A stretch of DNA of 64,000 nucleotides from Phaeobacter cretensis (GCF_047372505.1 NZ_JBKBEU010000001.1:620001-684000); one strand, 5' to 3'. Shown: positions 35,833 through 45,224, counted from the stretch's first letter. The notes: a model not told the origin generated them from the sequence alone. Numbers and translations are program-made.

Positions 35833-36123
35833 CTAGTCTTTGGGTTTGGCTTTGCCAGCCGCCTCTGACGGTGCCAAACCATGGCTTGCATTTTGCGGCG
35901 GCGCAGTCACCTTCTGTTCCGGCACAACCTGCTGGCCCGCCCCGTCGCCGTCCGGTTCAGTCACCGCCTTAAGATCTGTTTCAACCGCTGGTTCACCTTG
36001 GCGCACAGGGGTAAGAACACCCTTAGCCACCAAGTGAGATACAGTTGCCTCTTTGGCCGAACGAACGTCGCCAGACCGATACGGCTTGTCGCCCAAGTGT
36101 GGGCGCAACACTGTAAAGTCCAT
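35833..36123 (-). CDS. Small head-region protein of unknown role
   Basis: A 96-residue protein: a short domain at the N-terminus (DFTVLRPHLGDKPYRSGD ... HLVAKGVL) and a disordered acidic/Pro/Ala tail. The slot just after the capsid gene often holds a head fibre, decoration or connector-accessory protein. Confidence 0.6.
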   Translation of the reverse strand: MDFTVLRPHLGDKPYRSGDVRSAKEATVSHLVAKGVLTPVRQGEPAVETDLKAVTEPDGDGAGQQVVPEQKVTAPPQNASHGLAPSEAAGKAKPKD

Positions 36124-36144
36124 GAAATGTCACTCCAATTTCGA

Positions 36145-36172
36145 GAGAGGGAAAGGCGACCTGCCGCCTCTC
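36145..36172 (-). terminator. Hairpin after the capsid gene (attenuator candidate)
   Basis: GAGAGG / CCTCTC enclosing GGCG / CGCC lies in the 70-base gap after the capsid stop. Without a T tract it may slow rather than stop transcription, giving high capsid expression. Confidence 0.35.
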
Positions 36173-36193
36173 CGATTGATGAGAGAACGGGCG

Positions 36194-37396
36194 TTAGTCC
36201 GCCTGACGTCCAAAATCGCCATAGATGAAAGATTCATCACGATAGACCGCCAGAGCCAGACGCTCTTCCGCCAGGACAGTCACCTTGTTGCGTGTGAAAT
36301 CATCATTCTGAAAGCCAGTTTCGATGCGAGACGTCCACTGATCGAAGATCTGAGCACCCATATCGAAAGCCCCAACCAACACCTTATCCAGCGCCATGGC
36401 TGGGGTTGCGACCACCGGCAAGCCCCAGAGAGTTGGCGACAACGTGCCCTGCGGGTTGCCGATGATATATCGGCCCTCACCATCCTTCAGGGTTTCGATC
36501 CACGCCCAGTCCGCAGGGTGCATAACGATACCGGTGGCGGGATATTCAGCCAGCACCGCCTGCAACGCCATATAGCGCACTTTGTCAATCGAAGTCCCAG
36601 CTGGGAAACCGGCAGGTTGCGCAAAGGCCGTGGCTTGCGGAATGATGCCATGTAGATTTTCGCCCGTACCATCGCCAAACAGCAACTGCTGCTCTTCCTT
36701 AAAGGACAGCCCGTACAGCAATCGGTTGTCGATGATCGAGCGGATCTGCGACACATCGGACAAGGTCTGTTTGGAAGCCCGGATCCAGTGCGCAATGACC
36801 TTAGTGCGTGTCTGGATCTCTTCGATCTCAAAATCCGACTGCGGCTTCAAACCGCCCTCAGCAACCACATCCGCATTGTTGGTGAACCCGGTTTCGCGAT
36901 CATAGTCGATGATGGGCTGGTCCGTCTGCCCCGGCATCAGCAGGCCACGCACCGTCATTCGGCGCTGCGGCATCGGTGCAATGCCAGGCAAATGATTGGA
37001 ATGCACAGCCGCGCCCATGCCACCGGCACCGCCGGTGGTGGTGGTCAGATCCGCCTTGACCATCAGCTCTGCGCTGTCGCTCTTGCGCGGGTTGTCCTTG
37101 AAGCGCTGGAACTCGTCGCTCTCGGTAAACTGGCTGCCAACAGATTTCACATCTGCCCCTGCACCGCCTCCAGAGCGATCGAGTTTTTGCTCCAGCTCTT
37201 CCAGGCTGCCCTTGAGACCGCCAAGCTCAGTCAGGGCGTCATCGGCCTTTTCCTTCATCGACTGGCTCAGGCTCTCACCCGCCTTGGCTTTGCCCAGGGC
37301 ATCCTCTGCGATCTCCTTCACCGCATCGAATTTACTTTCAAACGCGGCTTTCATTTCCACTGCAAGCTCTGCAGCGGATTTGGTTTCTCCCGACAT
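36194..37396 (-). CDS. Major capsid protein, HK97 fold
   Basis: A 400-residue precursor. Residues 5-75 are a charged coiled coil (AVEMKAAFESKFDAVKEIAE ...), the delta scaffold removed by the protease. The mature part has E-loop and A-domain features of the HK97 fold: RQTLSDVSQIRSIIDNRL-like spine helix, FGDGTGENLHGI, VMHPADWAWIETLKDGEG, and PTLWGLPVVATPAM. It follows the protease gene directly. Confidence 0.95.
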   Translation of the reverse strand: MSGETKSAAELAVEMKAAFESKFDAVKEIAEDALGKAKAGESLSQSMKEKADDALTELGGLKGSLEELEQKLDRSGGGAGADVKSVGSQFTESDEFQRFKDNPRKSDSAELMVKADLTTTTGGAGGMGAAVHSNHLPGIAPMPQRRMTVRGLLMPGQTDQPIIDYDRETGFTNNADVVAEGGLKPQSDFEIEEIQTRTKVIAHWIRASKQTLSDVSQIRSIIDNRLLYGLSFKEEQQLLFGDGTGENLHGIIPQATAFAQPAGFPAGTSIDKVRYMALQAVLAEYPATGIVMHPADWAWIETLKDGEGRYIIGNPQGTLSPTLWGLPVVATPAMALDKVLVGAFDMGAQIFDQWTSRIETGFQNDDFTRNKVTVLAEERLALAVYRDESFIYGDFGRQAD

Positions 37397-37408
37397 GGGG
37401 AACCTCCT

Positions 37409-38095
37409 CTAAATGTGGGATGTGGTTTTGGGTTTAGAACCCATGAGGGTCGTTATAAAGACCCTCGCTTCATTCTCCGCTGCAGCAGGATCCCCCTGCC
37501 CTTTCAGATGGATGCGCGCGGAACGCTCCGCCTGTGAATTCGAAAGGCCAAATCCCTTGGCCAACTTTCCGAACTCCCGCTCTGTCAGCCGGTCCCCGGC
37601 CTTGAGCTTATCAATGAGATCTGAAGGCACATCGCCCGTGCTGGCCACTCGCGCAGTCGGCAGCATGGGAAAGGTCACCAGAGACACTTCCCAGAGATCA
37701 ACCTCTTGCAACACGCGATTGCCGCCGTCGTCTTTTTGCGCATTGATGGTTCGATAGCCGATCGACAATCCGTCTATCGAGCCAGCCTTTATCAAAGCAA
37801 CCGCCTCTCGCCCTTTCTCGACTTCGGTCAAGATCCGACCCTTAACCCAAAGCCCACGGTCATCCTCGCGCAGGTCCTCCCAAACACCAATCGGGCGTGA
37901 GGGATCATGCTGCCATAGCATTTTCACCTTGCGATCCTGTGCCGCCAATTTGGCGAGGCTCGCGCCATAGGCCCCAGGAGCGACGATATCTCCGCCCTGA
38001 TCCACTTCACCAAACAGGCTGGCATAGCCCTCAATCGCGCCATCTGTAGCCGCAGCCTTGAGGTCAAACACCATATCCTTTGTCTCGATCGACAT
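37409..38095 (-). CDS. Prohead protease, HK97 family (S78)
   Basis: A 228-residue protein starting MSIETKDMVF. It has GYASLFGEVDQGGDIVAPGA, then MLWQHDPSRPIG with the catalytic His, and GSIDGLSIGYRT with the catalytic Ser; VDLWEVSLVTFPM follows. It cleaves the capsid delta domain. Start overlaps the end of the portal gene. Confidence 0.94.
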   Translation of the reverse strand: MSIETKDMVFDLKAAATDGAIEGYASLFGEVDQGGDIVAPGAYGASLAKLAAQDRKVKMLWQHDPSRPIGVWEDLREDDRGLWVKGRILTEVEKGREAVALIKAGSIDGLSIGYRTINAQKDDGGNRVLQEVDLWEVSLVTFPMLPTARVASTGDVPSDLIDKLKAGDRLTEREFGKLAKGFGLSNSQAERSARIHLKGQGDPAAAENEARVFITTLMGSKPKTTSHI

Positions 38096-39305
38096 CGCTT
38101 TCTCCTGTATCTGTGAGCGGAATATTCTGCATCTGCATGCGCACGACATCGCCACCAGACACAGGCGACTTGCCCTCCAGCTTGCGGATCTCATTGATGG
38201 TCATGCCGCCAATCTGCGCCATGGTCTGATAGAAGCTGGCGCGACTGGCGCTATCGCCCCGCAACAACCCATCCATATTGATCCGTACCGAGATCCCCGC
38301 CGCCCGGTCTGCTGGCGTCAGCAACTGCTTGCGCACCGCCTGCTCAATCCGCTTTACCCTGCGGCGCAGATAGAATTTGGTGAACATCAGAACCTGCTGA
38401 TCCACGCTTGTCGGCCAGGCGGTCGAGGCCCCCGCATGCCCGATCAAAGCAGGCGGCACCTGAAAGAATCGGCAGATCTCTTCAACAGAGAATTGCCGCG
38501 TCTCCAGCATCTGCGCATCTTCCGGCGAAATGCTAATTTGCTCATATTCGAAACCACCCTCCGCAATGAAGGGTTTCCCTGCGTTCACTGCTCCCAGGTA
38601 TTTCTCGACGATTGCATCTGCAATCGCGCGCTCTTCCGGGTTAAGCCATTCCTTGAATTTGATCAGGCCAGAAGGGCGCAAACCGTTTTTGAACATCCCT
38701 GCTGCCGCCCGCTCCGCCGCCAGCGCAGAAGAAAAAGTCTGCAGCCCAAAACGCAGGGTGGACATACCACCCAAGGGATTGCCGCCTGGACCACGAACAT
38801 GGAACACATCGCGATCGAGCTTTACATAAGACGTGCCGTTGTCGCTCCAGCGATACTCTATGCGTCCAGATTCCAACCGCCTCACCGCCATCGCCTCCGG
38901 ATGCACCGGATAGAGCGCAGTCACCTTCCCGTCCTTACGCACTACTGAAGCGTAGGCGTTGCCCCAAAGCTCCAGCGACAGGTTCATGAAGTCCCAAAAA
39001 TCCAGCGCTGTCTGGTCAAAATTCGGACTTTCATAGATCACCCGGTGCAACGGATGAGCACTGGCCACCTCGGCAATTCCGTCCTCCGTTTGCCGGGTCG
39101 CCTCAAAGGGCAGTGAGGACAGCGTGCCGCTGATCAGATTGGCACAGCCCCAGACCGCCGAAAGCCCAAGGCTAGACTGCGCACTGACCAATTCACCGGC
39201 ATTGCCCGCTGCGCCAGCCTGCCCCCGACCATCGGTCCATTTTACCGAGCTTGCGGATTTGAGCTGCAGCCCCACGGCTGACAGCGCCTTGTTGATAAGG
39301 CTCAT
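38064..39305 (-). CDS. Portal protein, HK97 family
   Basis: A 413-residue portal. Recognisable pieces: LGLSAVWGCANLISGTLSSL, DFWDFMNLSLELWGNAYA, FHVRGPGG, and the C-terminal RQFSVEEICRFFQVPPALIG. A dodecamer forms the DNA channel. It starts in an ATGA overlap with the terminase gene (ATG 39305), so the longer open frame is not used. Confidence 0.95.
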   Translation of the reverse strand: MSLINKALSAVGLQLKSASSVKWTDGRGQAGAAGNAGELVSAQSSLGLSAVWGCANLISGTLSSLPFEATRQTEDGIAEVASAHPLHRVIYESPNFDQTALDFWDFMNLSLELWGNAYASVVRKDGKVTALYPVHPEAMAVRRLESGRIEYRWSDNGTSYVKLDRDVFHVRGPGGNPLGGMSTLRFGLQTFSSALAAERAAAGMFKNGLRPSGLIKFKEWLNPEERAIADAIVEKYLGAVNAGKPFIAEGGFEYEQISISPEDAQMLETRQFSVEEICRFFQVPPALIGHAGASTAWPTSVDQQVLMFTKFYLRRRVKRIEQAVRKQLLTPADRAAGISVRINMDGLLRGDSASRASFYQTMAQIGGMTINEIRKLEGKSPVSGGDVVRMQMQNIPLTDTGESDVDRDKGYGV

Positions 39306-41065
39306 GAGGAGGCTCCAAGTGCTGCAAAAAAGCTGCCGCGTCGTTCCGCGTCGCTTGTATCTTCGGGCACCTGGCACAAGGGCCAGATGGCATTCATGGT
39401 AGCGATCATCCCATCAATGGAATCCTCTGGCACCTGTTTGGTTGGATAGATGTAGTCACCGCCCTGCACCTGTTTCTGCAGGGTATTACCGGCCATCCAG
39501 GTCAGAACCTCATTGCCGTCATTGACCACCCGGTGATCTTCAACGCTGGCAATCAGCTTGTTGAAGGGCTCATTCAGGTTTGCGGCCCGCGATCGCAACT
39601 CAACGGCTGTGATCCCGGCGTTTTCCCAATTCGCGGCCATCTGCGCCGCAAAGGCCGCATCATAAACCACCATCTCAACATCAAGCGCCGGCACATCAGA
39701 CCAGCCCCAAGTATCATCGCCCAGACCGGCAAGCTGCAGAACAAGCGCCTCAACGATATTGAGATCCAGCTCAGCCCCCGGCGTGGTGTAGATCAGGCCC
39801 TTTTTCTTCCAGCCCCAGAGGTGTTCATTGCCAGGTGAATCCACGATTTTCTGCGGCAAGAAGTGCCAACTGAACAGGCGATAGAGCTTCCCATCCGGGA
39901 TCAGCGCCACAACGCTAGCCGGATCTTTCCGGGTTGCCAGATCCACCCCGATATAGGCTTTCTGCCCCCGATACTGCGCCAGTGTCATGCTGGCATCTTC
40001 GCTGGCCCGCCATGCCTCCATATCGATGGCTGCCGCGCCAACACTGGTCCAAATATCCAAGTGTTTCCGCAGGAACTCGCCCATTGCTGCCGGACTAGCC
40101 GCTGCCTTTTCCCACTCGTCTTGCATGTATTCCAGCGACTTTGCGGTATGCAGACTAGGATTGGCCTTTGCCCAGGTTGCAGGATCACTGGGTTCGTCAC
40201 CTTCATCGGCTTCAAAGATTAGGCCAAAATAACGTTCGTTCTTCCGGTCGCCATCCAGCAGGCTCTGCAGATATTTACGCTGCTCGAAACAAATGCCACC
40301 AGTGTTAAAACCTGCTGTGGTAATGGCAATCAGCAGCGGTTGCTCACGCGCCCCAAGTGCCGAAGCCATAGAATCCCAGACATCACGTTTATCATGCTCG
40401 TGCAGCTCATCCACGATCGCACAATGCGGGTTCTTGCCATCCTTGGATTTCGTCTGGCTCGCAATCGGCTGGAACACCGCCGCCGGATCCTGCGTCTTTA
40501 TCTTATGCTCTTCGACCGTTAGCCCCAGGACCTCATCTAGACCCACACCGTCAGCCTCGCCAGTCACCGCCATGACACGCGCCGCATCAAAGACAATCCG
40601 TGCCTGATGCGTCGATGCCGCCGCCGAATAGACCTTGGCACCCGGTTCGCCATCTGGCCCCAAAAAGTAGAGACCCACACCAGCTAACAGCGTGGACTTG
40701 CCATTCTTGCGCGGCACCTCAACATAGGCGGTCCTAAAGCGTCGCAGCCCCGTTACCATATGACGCCAGCCACCAATCTGGCTGATCATGAAGGCCTGCC
40801 AAGGCAGCAACGTCAGGCAATCACCGCGCGCCGCCCAAGCTCCCTCGATATGCGGCAGCGCCTCGATAAAGGCACACATATGCTCTGAGGCCTCGCCATC
40901 GAACACATAAGGGAACTCATCCGTTCCGGCCCGCTTCAGATCCCTTTTGAAACGCTTGCAGGCCTGCTGAATCCGGCGGCAGGACGGTACATTCCCCGCC
41001 AATACGTCTTCTGCCCAATCAAGCCCGCGCTGGGTCACCGGCGTTGAAAACGATGTATCCAGCAT
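39302..41065 (-). CDS. terL: Terminase large subunit
   Basis: A 587-residue packaging motor. ATPase: VEVPRKNGKSTLLAG (Walker A with the lysine of HK97/Terminase_1 type), HCAIVDELHEHD (Walker B), LLIAITTAG coupling motif. Nuclease: YIGVDLATRKDPASV and later VVYDAAFAAQM with acidic metal ligands. It starts in a TGATG overlap with the small subunit gene. Confidence 0.96.
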   Translation of the reverse strand: MLDTSFSTPVTQRGLDWAEDVLAGNVPSCRRIQQACKRFKRDLKRAGTDEFPYVFDGEASEHMCAFIEALPHIEGAWAARGDCLTLLPWQAFMISQIGGWRHMVTGLRRFRTAYVEVPRKNGKSTLLAGVGLYFLGPDGEPGAKVYSAAASTHQARIVFDAARVMAVTGEADGVGLDEVLGLTVEEHKIKTQDPAAVFQPIASQTKSKDGKNPHCAIVDELHEHDKRDVWDSMASALGAREQPLLIAITTAGFNTGGICFEQRKYLQSLLDGDRKNERYFGLIFEADEGDEPSDPATWAKANPSLHTAKSLEYMQDEWEKAAASPAAMGEFLRKHLDIWTSVGAAAIDMEAWRASEDASMTLAQYRGQKAYIGVDLATRKDPASVVALIPDGKLYRLFSWHFLPQKIVDSPGNEHLWGWKKKGLIYTTPGAELDLNIVEALVLQLAGLGDDTWGWSDVPALDVEMVVYDAAFAAQMAANWENAGITAVELRSRAANLNEPFNKLIASVEDHRVVNDGNEVLTWMAGNTLQKQVQGGDYIYPTKQVPEDSIDGMIATMNAIWPLCQVPEDTSDAERRGSFFAALGASS

Positions 41066-41523
41066 CAAGACGGCCCACGCTTGCGGGTCAAAGGTCGGAA
41101 CGGAGTAATCACCTTGCCGCCATGCTCGCCGTCTTTCGGCACATGATCATCGAACTGATCCATAAAGCTCGTCTGAGTAGAATCGCCTACCTTCGCTCGA
41201 ATGTAGGGCGTTCCAAGAAGCTCTTTCTCCAATGCCTTCAATTGGTTGATATGAGAGGATCTCTGCTGGCTAAGGCCAGAGAGGTAGTTCCCCTCTGTCG
41301 CCTCGAACCCCTCCTCGACAATCAAGACAGACAGCCGATCAAAGGCGGCACGGTGCACCGCGTAGCGCACGACCTGGCCAAAAACCGGCTCATCAATTCT
41401 CTTTTCACGCTTCAGGTAGCGAAGGATGCTTTCGCCATGCGCCCGCTCGACCTCATCAAAATGAGGGGGCCAGCCTCCGAGAAGGTCGACCAGTTTCTGA
41501 ATGTCTGTGCCGGTGTGGTGCAT
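41065..41523 (-). CDS. terS: Terminase small subunit (P27-like)
   Basis: A 152-residue protein directly upstream of terL, the normal place. Helices VERAHGESILRYLKREKRI, QVVRYAVHRAAFDRLSVLI and HINQLKALEKELLGTPYIRA fit the phage P27-type small terminase that binds the packaging site. A run of G (AGGGGGGG) serves as ribosome site for the start at 41523. Confidence 0.85.
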   Translation of the reverse strand: MHHTGTDIQKLVDLLGGWPPHFDEVERAHGESILRYLKREKRIDEPVFGQVVRYAVHRAAFDRLSVLIVEEGFEATEGNYLSGLSQQRSSHINQLKALEKELLGTPYIRAKVGDSTQTSFMDQFDDHVPKDGEHGGKVITPFRPLTRKRGPS

Positions 41524-41598
41524 ACCCCCCCCTATAAAATTTGCGCGCGAATAAATCCGATTACCCACGCCGGTTTCAGCCTTGGAGGTTCCAGACTT

Positions 41599-41991
41599 TC
41601 AGAGCCCCCCTCCCTTGACAGCGCGCCTCTCAGCCCGCTGCTTCTTAATGTCGTGACAACTCTTGCAAAGTGACTGCAACGCACCGAACCAAAACAATCC
41701 ATAGTCATCCCGGTGTGGGACCACGTGATCCGCGACGGTAGCCAATTGCTTTGAATGGTCAGGACAAAGACGACACAACGGCTCGGCATCAAGCTGCTTC
41801 AAACGCCTGCCATCTTTCCCGCGCCAACCAGCACTATTGTACCATTTGCGGCTCGGCCTCGCGGTTCGCTGCTTTACCTCAGAGGGCCTGTCTCGCTCTC
41901 GTTTCTCCGACCGCGCATGCGCATCACAGTAGCCGGTCCCGACCTCGACCAGGCGGAAACATCCCTGATGCGCGCAGGGCTTCTTTGGCAT
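41599..41991 (-). CDS. HNH endonuclease
   Basis: A 130-residue protein with an N-terminal zinc knuckle (CAHQGC ... YCDAH) and an HNH core: CRLCPDHSKQLATVADHVVPHRD then LCKSCHDIKKQR. HNH proteins beside terminase genes assist DNA cutting during packaging in HK97-like phages. The start at 41991 has an AAGGGG site. Confidence 0.9.
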   Translation of the reverse strand: MPKKPCAHQGCFRLVEVGTGYCDAHARSEKRERDRPSEVKQRTARPSRKWYNSAGWRGKDGRRLKQLDAEPLCRLCPDHSKQLATVADHVVPHRDDYGLFWFGALQSLCKSCHDIKKQRAERRAVKGGGL

Positions 41992-42114
41992 CCAGCGCCC
42001 CTTCGCAGATTTCAGATGATACAACGCAAAAGCGCCCGCCGGTTTCCCGAGGGCGCATTTCGTGATGATTTACTATTCATGCCTCGCAGGTGACTTAAGT
42101 GTCAACACCCTTTT

Positions 42115-42870
42115 TCACCCTGACAGATCATAGCCCTGCATTCTGTCCAGAGCGCCGCAGAGAGATAGGCGCAGCGCACCAACTGCCTGCCCGTTCTTTG
42201 CCCAGCCATGCGAAGCCAAGACGCCTTCTAGCGGCAAATCGCCAAGACAGACCAAATCAACAAGTCGCCGAACATAGATGGCCGACCGCTTGCGCCCGCC
42301 ATTCTGCGAGGGGCGTATGCGCCGCACCTCCTTTGCCAACCCATCGCCAATCCTACGCTGCAACGCGCGCAGCCGCTGGAAGTCGCGCAAGATCGCCTCT
42401 TCACGATCACCGCCACCACCGCTGGAATTGACCGCCTCAAGGGAGGAACACTTGACACCCGATGCGCTCACTCGCTCCACCAGCGCGGCATAGTCTCGAC
42501 CCGCGCTGATCTGCCCGGGCGTGAACGGCGGCACATAAGGCTGTGGATCTTTCCCCTCTTTCTCCAACCGGTGCTGAACCGCCCGATGCGCCTTACGCGC
42601 GGCGCGTTCCATCTCATCGAACACATCTGCGACCCGCGCGGCATCCTTACCTTCATGCCCTGCCTTCAGCGCCGCAAAGCCACCATTGCCCGTCGCCCGG
42701 ATTTCTCGCGGAGTGAACTGGATCATAGGACCACGACCAGGGGCCAACCGAATTTCATCACCACAGGCCAGCGGAACAGCGCAGCGCGCCTTGATTGCGG
42801 CAATACGATCAGCCTCAGCCTGTAGCCGCGCAACACCATCGGACGCAACGATCACCACATGTTCAGTCAT
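42115..42870 (-). CDS. Unknown protein, possible late-gene activator
   Basis: A 251-residue protein starting MTEHVVIVASDGVARLQAEA. The C-terminal 100 residues (REEAILRDFQRLRALQRRIG, RRLVDLVCLGDLPLEGVLASHG) look like a helical DNA-binding domain. Position after replication genes and before packaging genes recalls antiterminator Q-type regulators, but there is no clear homology. ATGA overlap with the preceding gene. Confidence 0.6.
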   Translation of the reverse strand: MTEHVVIVASDGVARLQAEADRIAAIKARCAVPLACGDEIRLAPGRGPMIQFTPREIRATGNGGFAALKAGHEGKDAARVADVFDEMERAARKAHRAVQHRLEKEGKDPQPYVPPFTPGQISAGRDYAALVERVSASGVKCSSLEAVNSSGGGGDREEAILRDFQRLRALQRRIGDGLAKEVRRIRPSQNGGRKRSAIYVRRLVDLVCLGDLPLEGVLASHGWAKNGQAVGALRLSLCGALDRMQGYDLSG

Positions 42871-43451
42871 GCTGCACCCCCACTCTCGACGATCGCAACA
42901 ATGCGCCGGCATTTCTCTGCTGCCTGCGCCCGCGCAGCCCGCAGCCGCTGATCTTCCTCAGATACGACACCGCCGCGCTGCTCGGCCTCAGTCATCCGAG
43001 TGATGCGCCGCTTGACCTCAACTGACCGCTCGCGGATCTGGCGAACATCGTATTCGCGCGGCCACACCCGATGGCTCCGCAGATGCGCCAACAGTTCCGG
43101 CGCGAAATCCTCCGCCATCGCAGCCTTACCGAGGGCACCACCGAACACCGCGCGGAATAAGGGCGATGCATCATCGGCGGGCGCTTGGATCTGCGCAGCC
43201 CAGCCCAGCACCTTGGCAGCAATCGGAAACCGATCCTTGCTCTTGCCGCTCGGCATCGATCGCACCTGCTCGGCCAGCGCCTGAAGGTTCAGATCCGTCA
43301 TATAGGCCAGCTTGCCGCAGAGTTCGTCCTGCATCACCTTGAATTGCGCCACCGTCATTCCCGAGGGCCTCACCAACCCCAACCGGGTCAGCGGATCAAT
43401 CAGGTGCTCCCGCACCCGCTTTTCGCCCGCTTGTTGCTCTCTAGCGTCCAT
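42867..43451 (-). CDS. Unknown phage protein of the early region
   Basis: A 194-residue, mostly helical, charged protein (PLTRLGLVRPSGMTVAQFKVM, LAEQVRSMPSGKSKDRFPIA). The size and place suggest a replication accessory, such as a helicase loader, but no motif proves it. The origin-like region 43485-43628 lies just upstream of its start. Confidence 0.6.
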   Translation of the reverse strand: MDAREQQAGEKRVREHLIDPLTRLGLVRPSGMTVAQFKVMQDELCGKLAYMTDLNLQALAEQVRSMPSGKSKDRFPIAAKVLGWAAQIQAPADDASPLFRAVFGGALGKAAMAEDFAPELLAHLRSHRVWPREYDVRQIRERSVEVKRRITRMTEAEQRGGVVSEEDQRLRAARAQAAEKCRRIVAIVESGGAA

Positions 43452-43484
43452 GTCTGCTCTGCCTTTATTCTAAGCAATTCCAAG

Positions 43485-43628
43485 TTATCCACAGGCGTCC
43501 CGCCAGAGTTCTGCGCCAATAAGGTGTTTTGTATTTTTCTGTATTTTTTTGTTCTGTCCTGTAGGGCAATTTCACTTACAGGGTGAAATCATCCTGAAAT
43601 GTAGTGAAATCATTTCAGCTGCATTTCA
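43485..43628. other. Candidate prophage replication origin
   Basis: A perfect DnaA box TTATCCACA at 43485-43493, an AT-rich tract with T runs at 43521-43555, and six TGAAAT/ATTTCA units at 43569-43628. Three direct copies start at 43584, 43595 and 43605 and two inverted copies at 43612 and 43623, so they are spaced about one helical turn. The region lies in the 196-base gap between two replication-type genes. Confidence 0.55.
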
Positions 43629-43647
43629 GGTGTATTGCAGATGAATG

Positions 43648-44304
43648 TCACCGCTCCCGCGCGGCGCTTATCGGGGTAACCTTGCCAGTGTAGCCCAACA
43701 CCTCGATCATGGCCGTCCGCACATTATCAGGTGTTATGTAGAGGCCAGATTGCGCGAAGAATTCTGCAAGCGCTGTGACAGCGCGATCATCACTGACGAT
43801 GTGTTCATCAACGCCCATGGCCCGCATCTTGTCTCGAATTCTGAACTTTTTGGTAGCAAGGTTCTGCGCCTCCCGAGCGTGATCACGCCCCTTTTTGCGC
43901 TTGTGCATATCCTGCACGATGTCTTCAATCATGCCCGGATGACCGAGCTTGGTCTCAAACTCGCCCGTGCGCGGATCCTCAACCAGGACCGGCACCCAGC
44001 CATAGAGCACGTTTTCTTTTGCCTGTTGCCACTCCTCCATGCAGTGAAAGTGGGCGAGGTCCGCCAAGTCAAGATCACCGGGTGGCAGGGTGCCAGCCGG
44101 ATCTTGACGCATTGATTCAGCCCACAAAATCACCGCAGTTCCGATATCTTCGCGCCGCCCAGTGACGCGGCAACGTCGCACGAAACTTGAGCCTAGAAAC
44201 CTATGAGTGAAGAAGGGGAACCAATCATGAGATGACAGAGTGTCACCCCTCTTCAGTGGCCAAATATCCTGCGGCGCATTCGGACACTCAATTAGATCAT
44301 CCAT
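43648..44304 (-). CDS. DUF1376-like protein, probable phage replication protein
   Basis: A 218-residue protein. The N-terminus (WFPFFTHRFLGSSFVRRCRV, AVILWAESMRQDPAGTLPPG) has the DUF1376 pattern found in phage replication organiser proteins; the C-terminus is basic and helical. It probably binds the origin next to it. It overlaps the gene before it by 8 bases. Confidence 0.75.
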   Translation of the reverse strand: MDDLIECPNAPQDIWPLKRGDTLSSHDWFPFFTHRFLGSSFVRRCRVTGRREDIGTAVILWAESMRQDPAGTLPPGDLDLADLAHFHCMEEWQQAKENVLYGWVPVLVEDPRTGEFETKLGHPGMIEDIVQDMHKRKKGRDHAREAQNLATKKFRIRDKMRAMGVDEHIVSDDRAVTALAEFFAQSGLYITPDNVRTAMIEVLGYTGKVTPISAARER

Positions 44305-44641
44305 TCTGACCTCCCTGCTGCTCTGATTTTTGTTGGTGACCGGCTGAAACGCGCGGCCATGCGCTTACTGCCTCAGGTACACGCGGCCCTCGCCCAGAAT
44401 GATGCATGAACGCACGCCCAGCCTCGGCGACCGCTGAGAACTTGCCCGCCATATACCGTGCTTGCACTGCATCGGGGTCAAATCCCGCCATCACGCATGT
44501 GAAGCGGAAATCACGGCCACCAAACCGGAACCACTCGCACGCAGCATCGCGCGCATCGCAGGCGACCGGTGCATCCCCCTCATAGAGAGTATCCGATACA
44601 GCCAGGGCCAAGATCGCCCGCCAAAGATCCCGCTCAGCCAT
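44297..44641 (-). CDS. Unknown early phage protein
   Basis: A 114-residue protein starting MAERDLWRAILALAVSDTLY, with CEWFRFGGRDFRFTCVMAGF in the middle: the helix-turn arrangement and FDPDAVQARYM recall small DNA-binding phage proteins of replication operons. TGATG overlap with the gene before. Confidence 0.6.
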   Translation of the reverse strand: MAERDLWRAILALAVSDTLYEGDAPVACDARDAACEWFRFGGRDFRFTCVMAGFDPDAVQARYMAGKFSAVAEAGRAFMHHSGRGPRVPEAVSAWPRVSAGHQQKSEQQGGQNG

Positions 44642-45075
44642 CAGGCACCCCCATTCAGCAAATACACAGGCCGCATCGCGCCCAACCCGGCGCAGACAGC
44701 GCGCCAAACCTCTGCCGACTGACGCCAGCCCTCGATCGGCGGCACCACGACAACCTCAGCAACGCGAGAAACCGGGCCAACCTCAGCGCTGGCCGCGCCA
44801 GCCTCAAACGCCGATAGCGCAGGCGACAAGGGCAGCAGCCCTGCCCCACTCAACAAACCCGCCCATTCCGCCGCATAATCAGCCGCCAACACCGGACCAC
44901 CGGGAAAATCCGAATAGGGCGTGGCGAGGCAGGCAATCCGCCCCCGTTCACGCGCGGCAACGTCATCAAGCGTCACCCCGTCGCGCAGCAAATCTGTGAC
45001 GCCCCAATACCAGCGCAACCAGACCCAATCGGGCCGGTCAGGAAACGCCAAAGCGCAGGATTGAAGGTCAAGCAT
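44641..45075 (-). CDS. DUF1937-like nucleoside-hydrolase-fold protein
   Basis: A 144-residue protein. IACLATPYSDFPGGPVLAAD followed by AGLLSGAGLLPLSPAL fits the DUF1937 pattern (ATPYS near the N-terminus, then 'G...SP'), a fold related to nucleoside deoxyribosyltransferases; the second half has VVVVPPIEGWRQSAEV, which could place the catalytic acid. An AAGGGGG site precedes the ATG at 45075. The role may be in phage nucleotide metabolism. Confidence 0.65.
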   Translation of the reverse strand: MLDLQSCALAFPDRPDWVWLRWYWGVTDLLRDGVTLDDVAARERGRIACLATPYSDFPGGPVLAADYAAEWAGLLSGAGLLPLSPALSAFEAGAASAEVGPVSRVAEVVVVPPIEGWRQSAEVWRAVCAGLGAMRPVYLLNGGA

Positions 45076-45153
45076 GGCAACCCCCTTGGAAAAAGGAGCG
45101 CGCGGCACAAGCTGCACCAACGCGCCCAAGTTCCAACAGGGAGGATAAGGGGG

Positions 45154-45224
45154 CCACATGCAGGCGCGCCTGCCCCCAATCGGCGACGAAGCGAGGGTGG
45201 CGGCCCTCTGTGCCCGCTGCGTTT
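45154..45224. repeat. 71-bp dispersed direct repeat, copy 1
   Basis: Aligns without gaps with 45961-46031. The best kept part is GAGGGTGGCGGCCCTCTGTG. Copy 1 also holds the palindrome GCAGGCGCGCCTGC. Function unknown. The stretch 45225-45664 holds no gene I can support. Confidence 0.65.

Noticed and set aside
36194..41523. Gene transfer agent instead of prophage
   Set aside because: Roseobacters carry gene transfer agents, but here an integrase, att sites, regulators, replication genes and a full lysis cassette surround the head genes.
41524..41598. cos packaging site between HNH and terminase genes
   Set aside because: The position is reasonable and there is a G/C run, but no cohesive-end pattern can be shown from this sequence alone.
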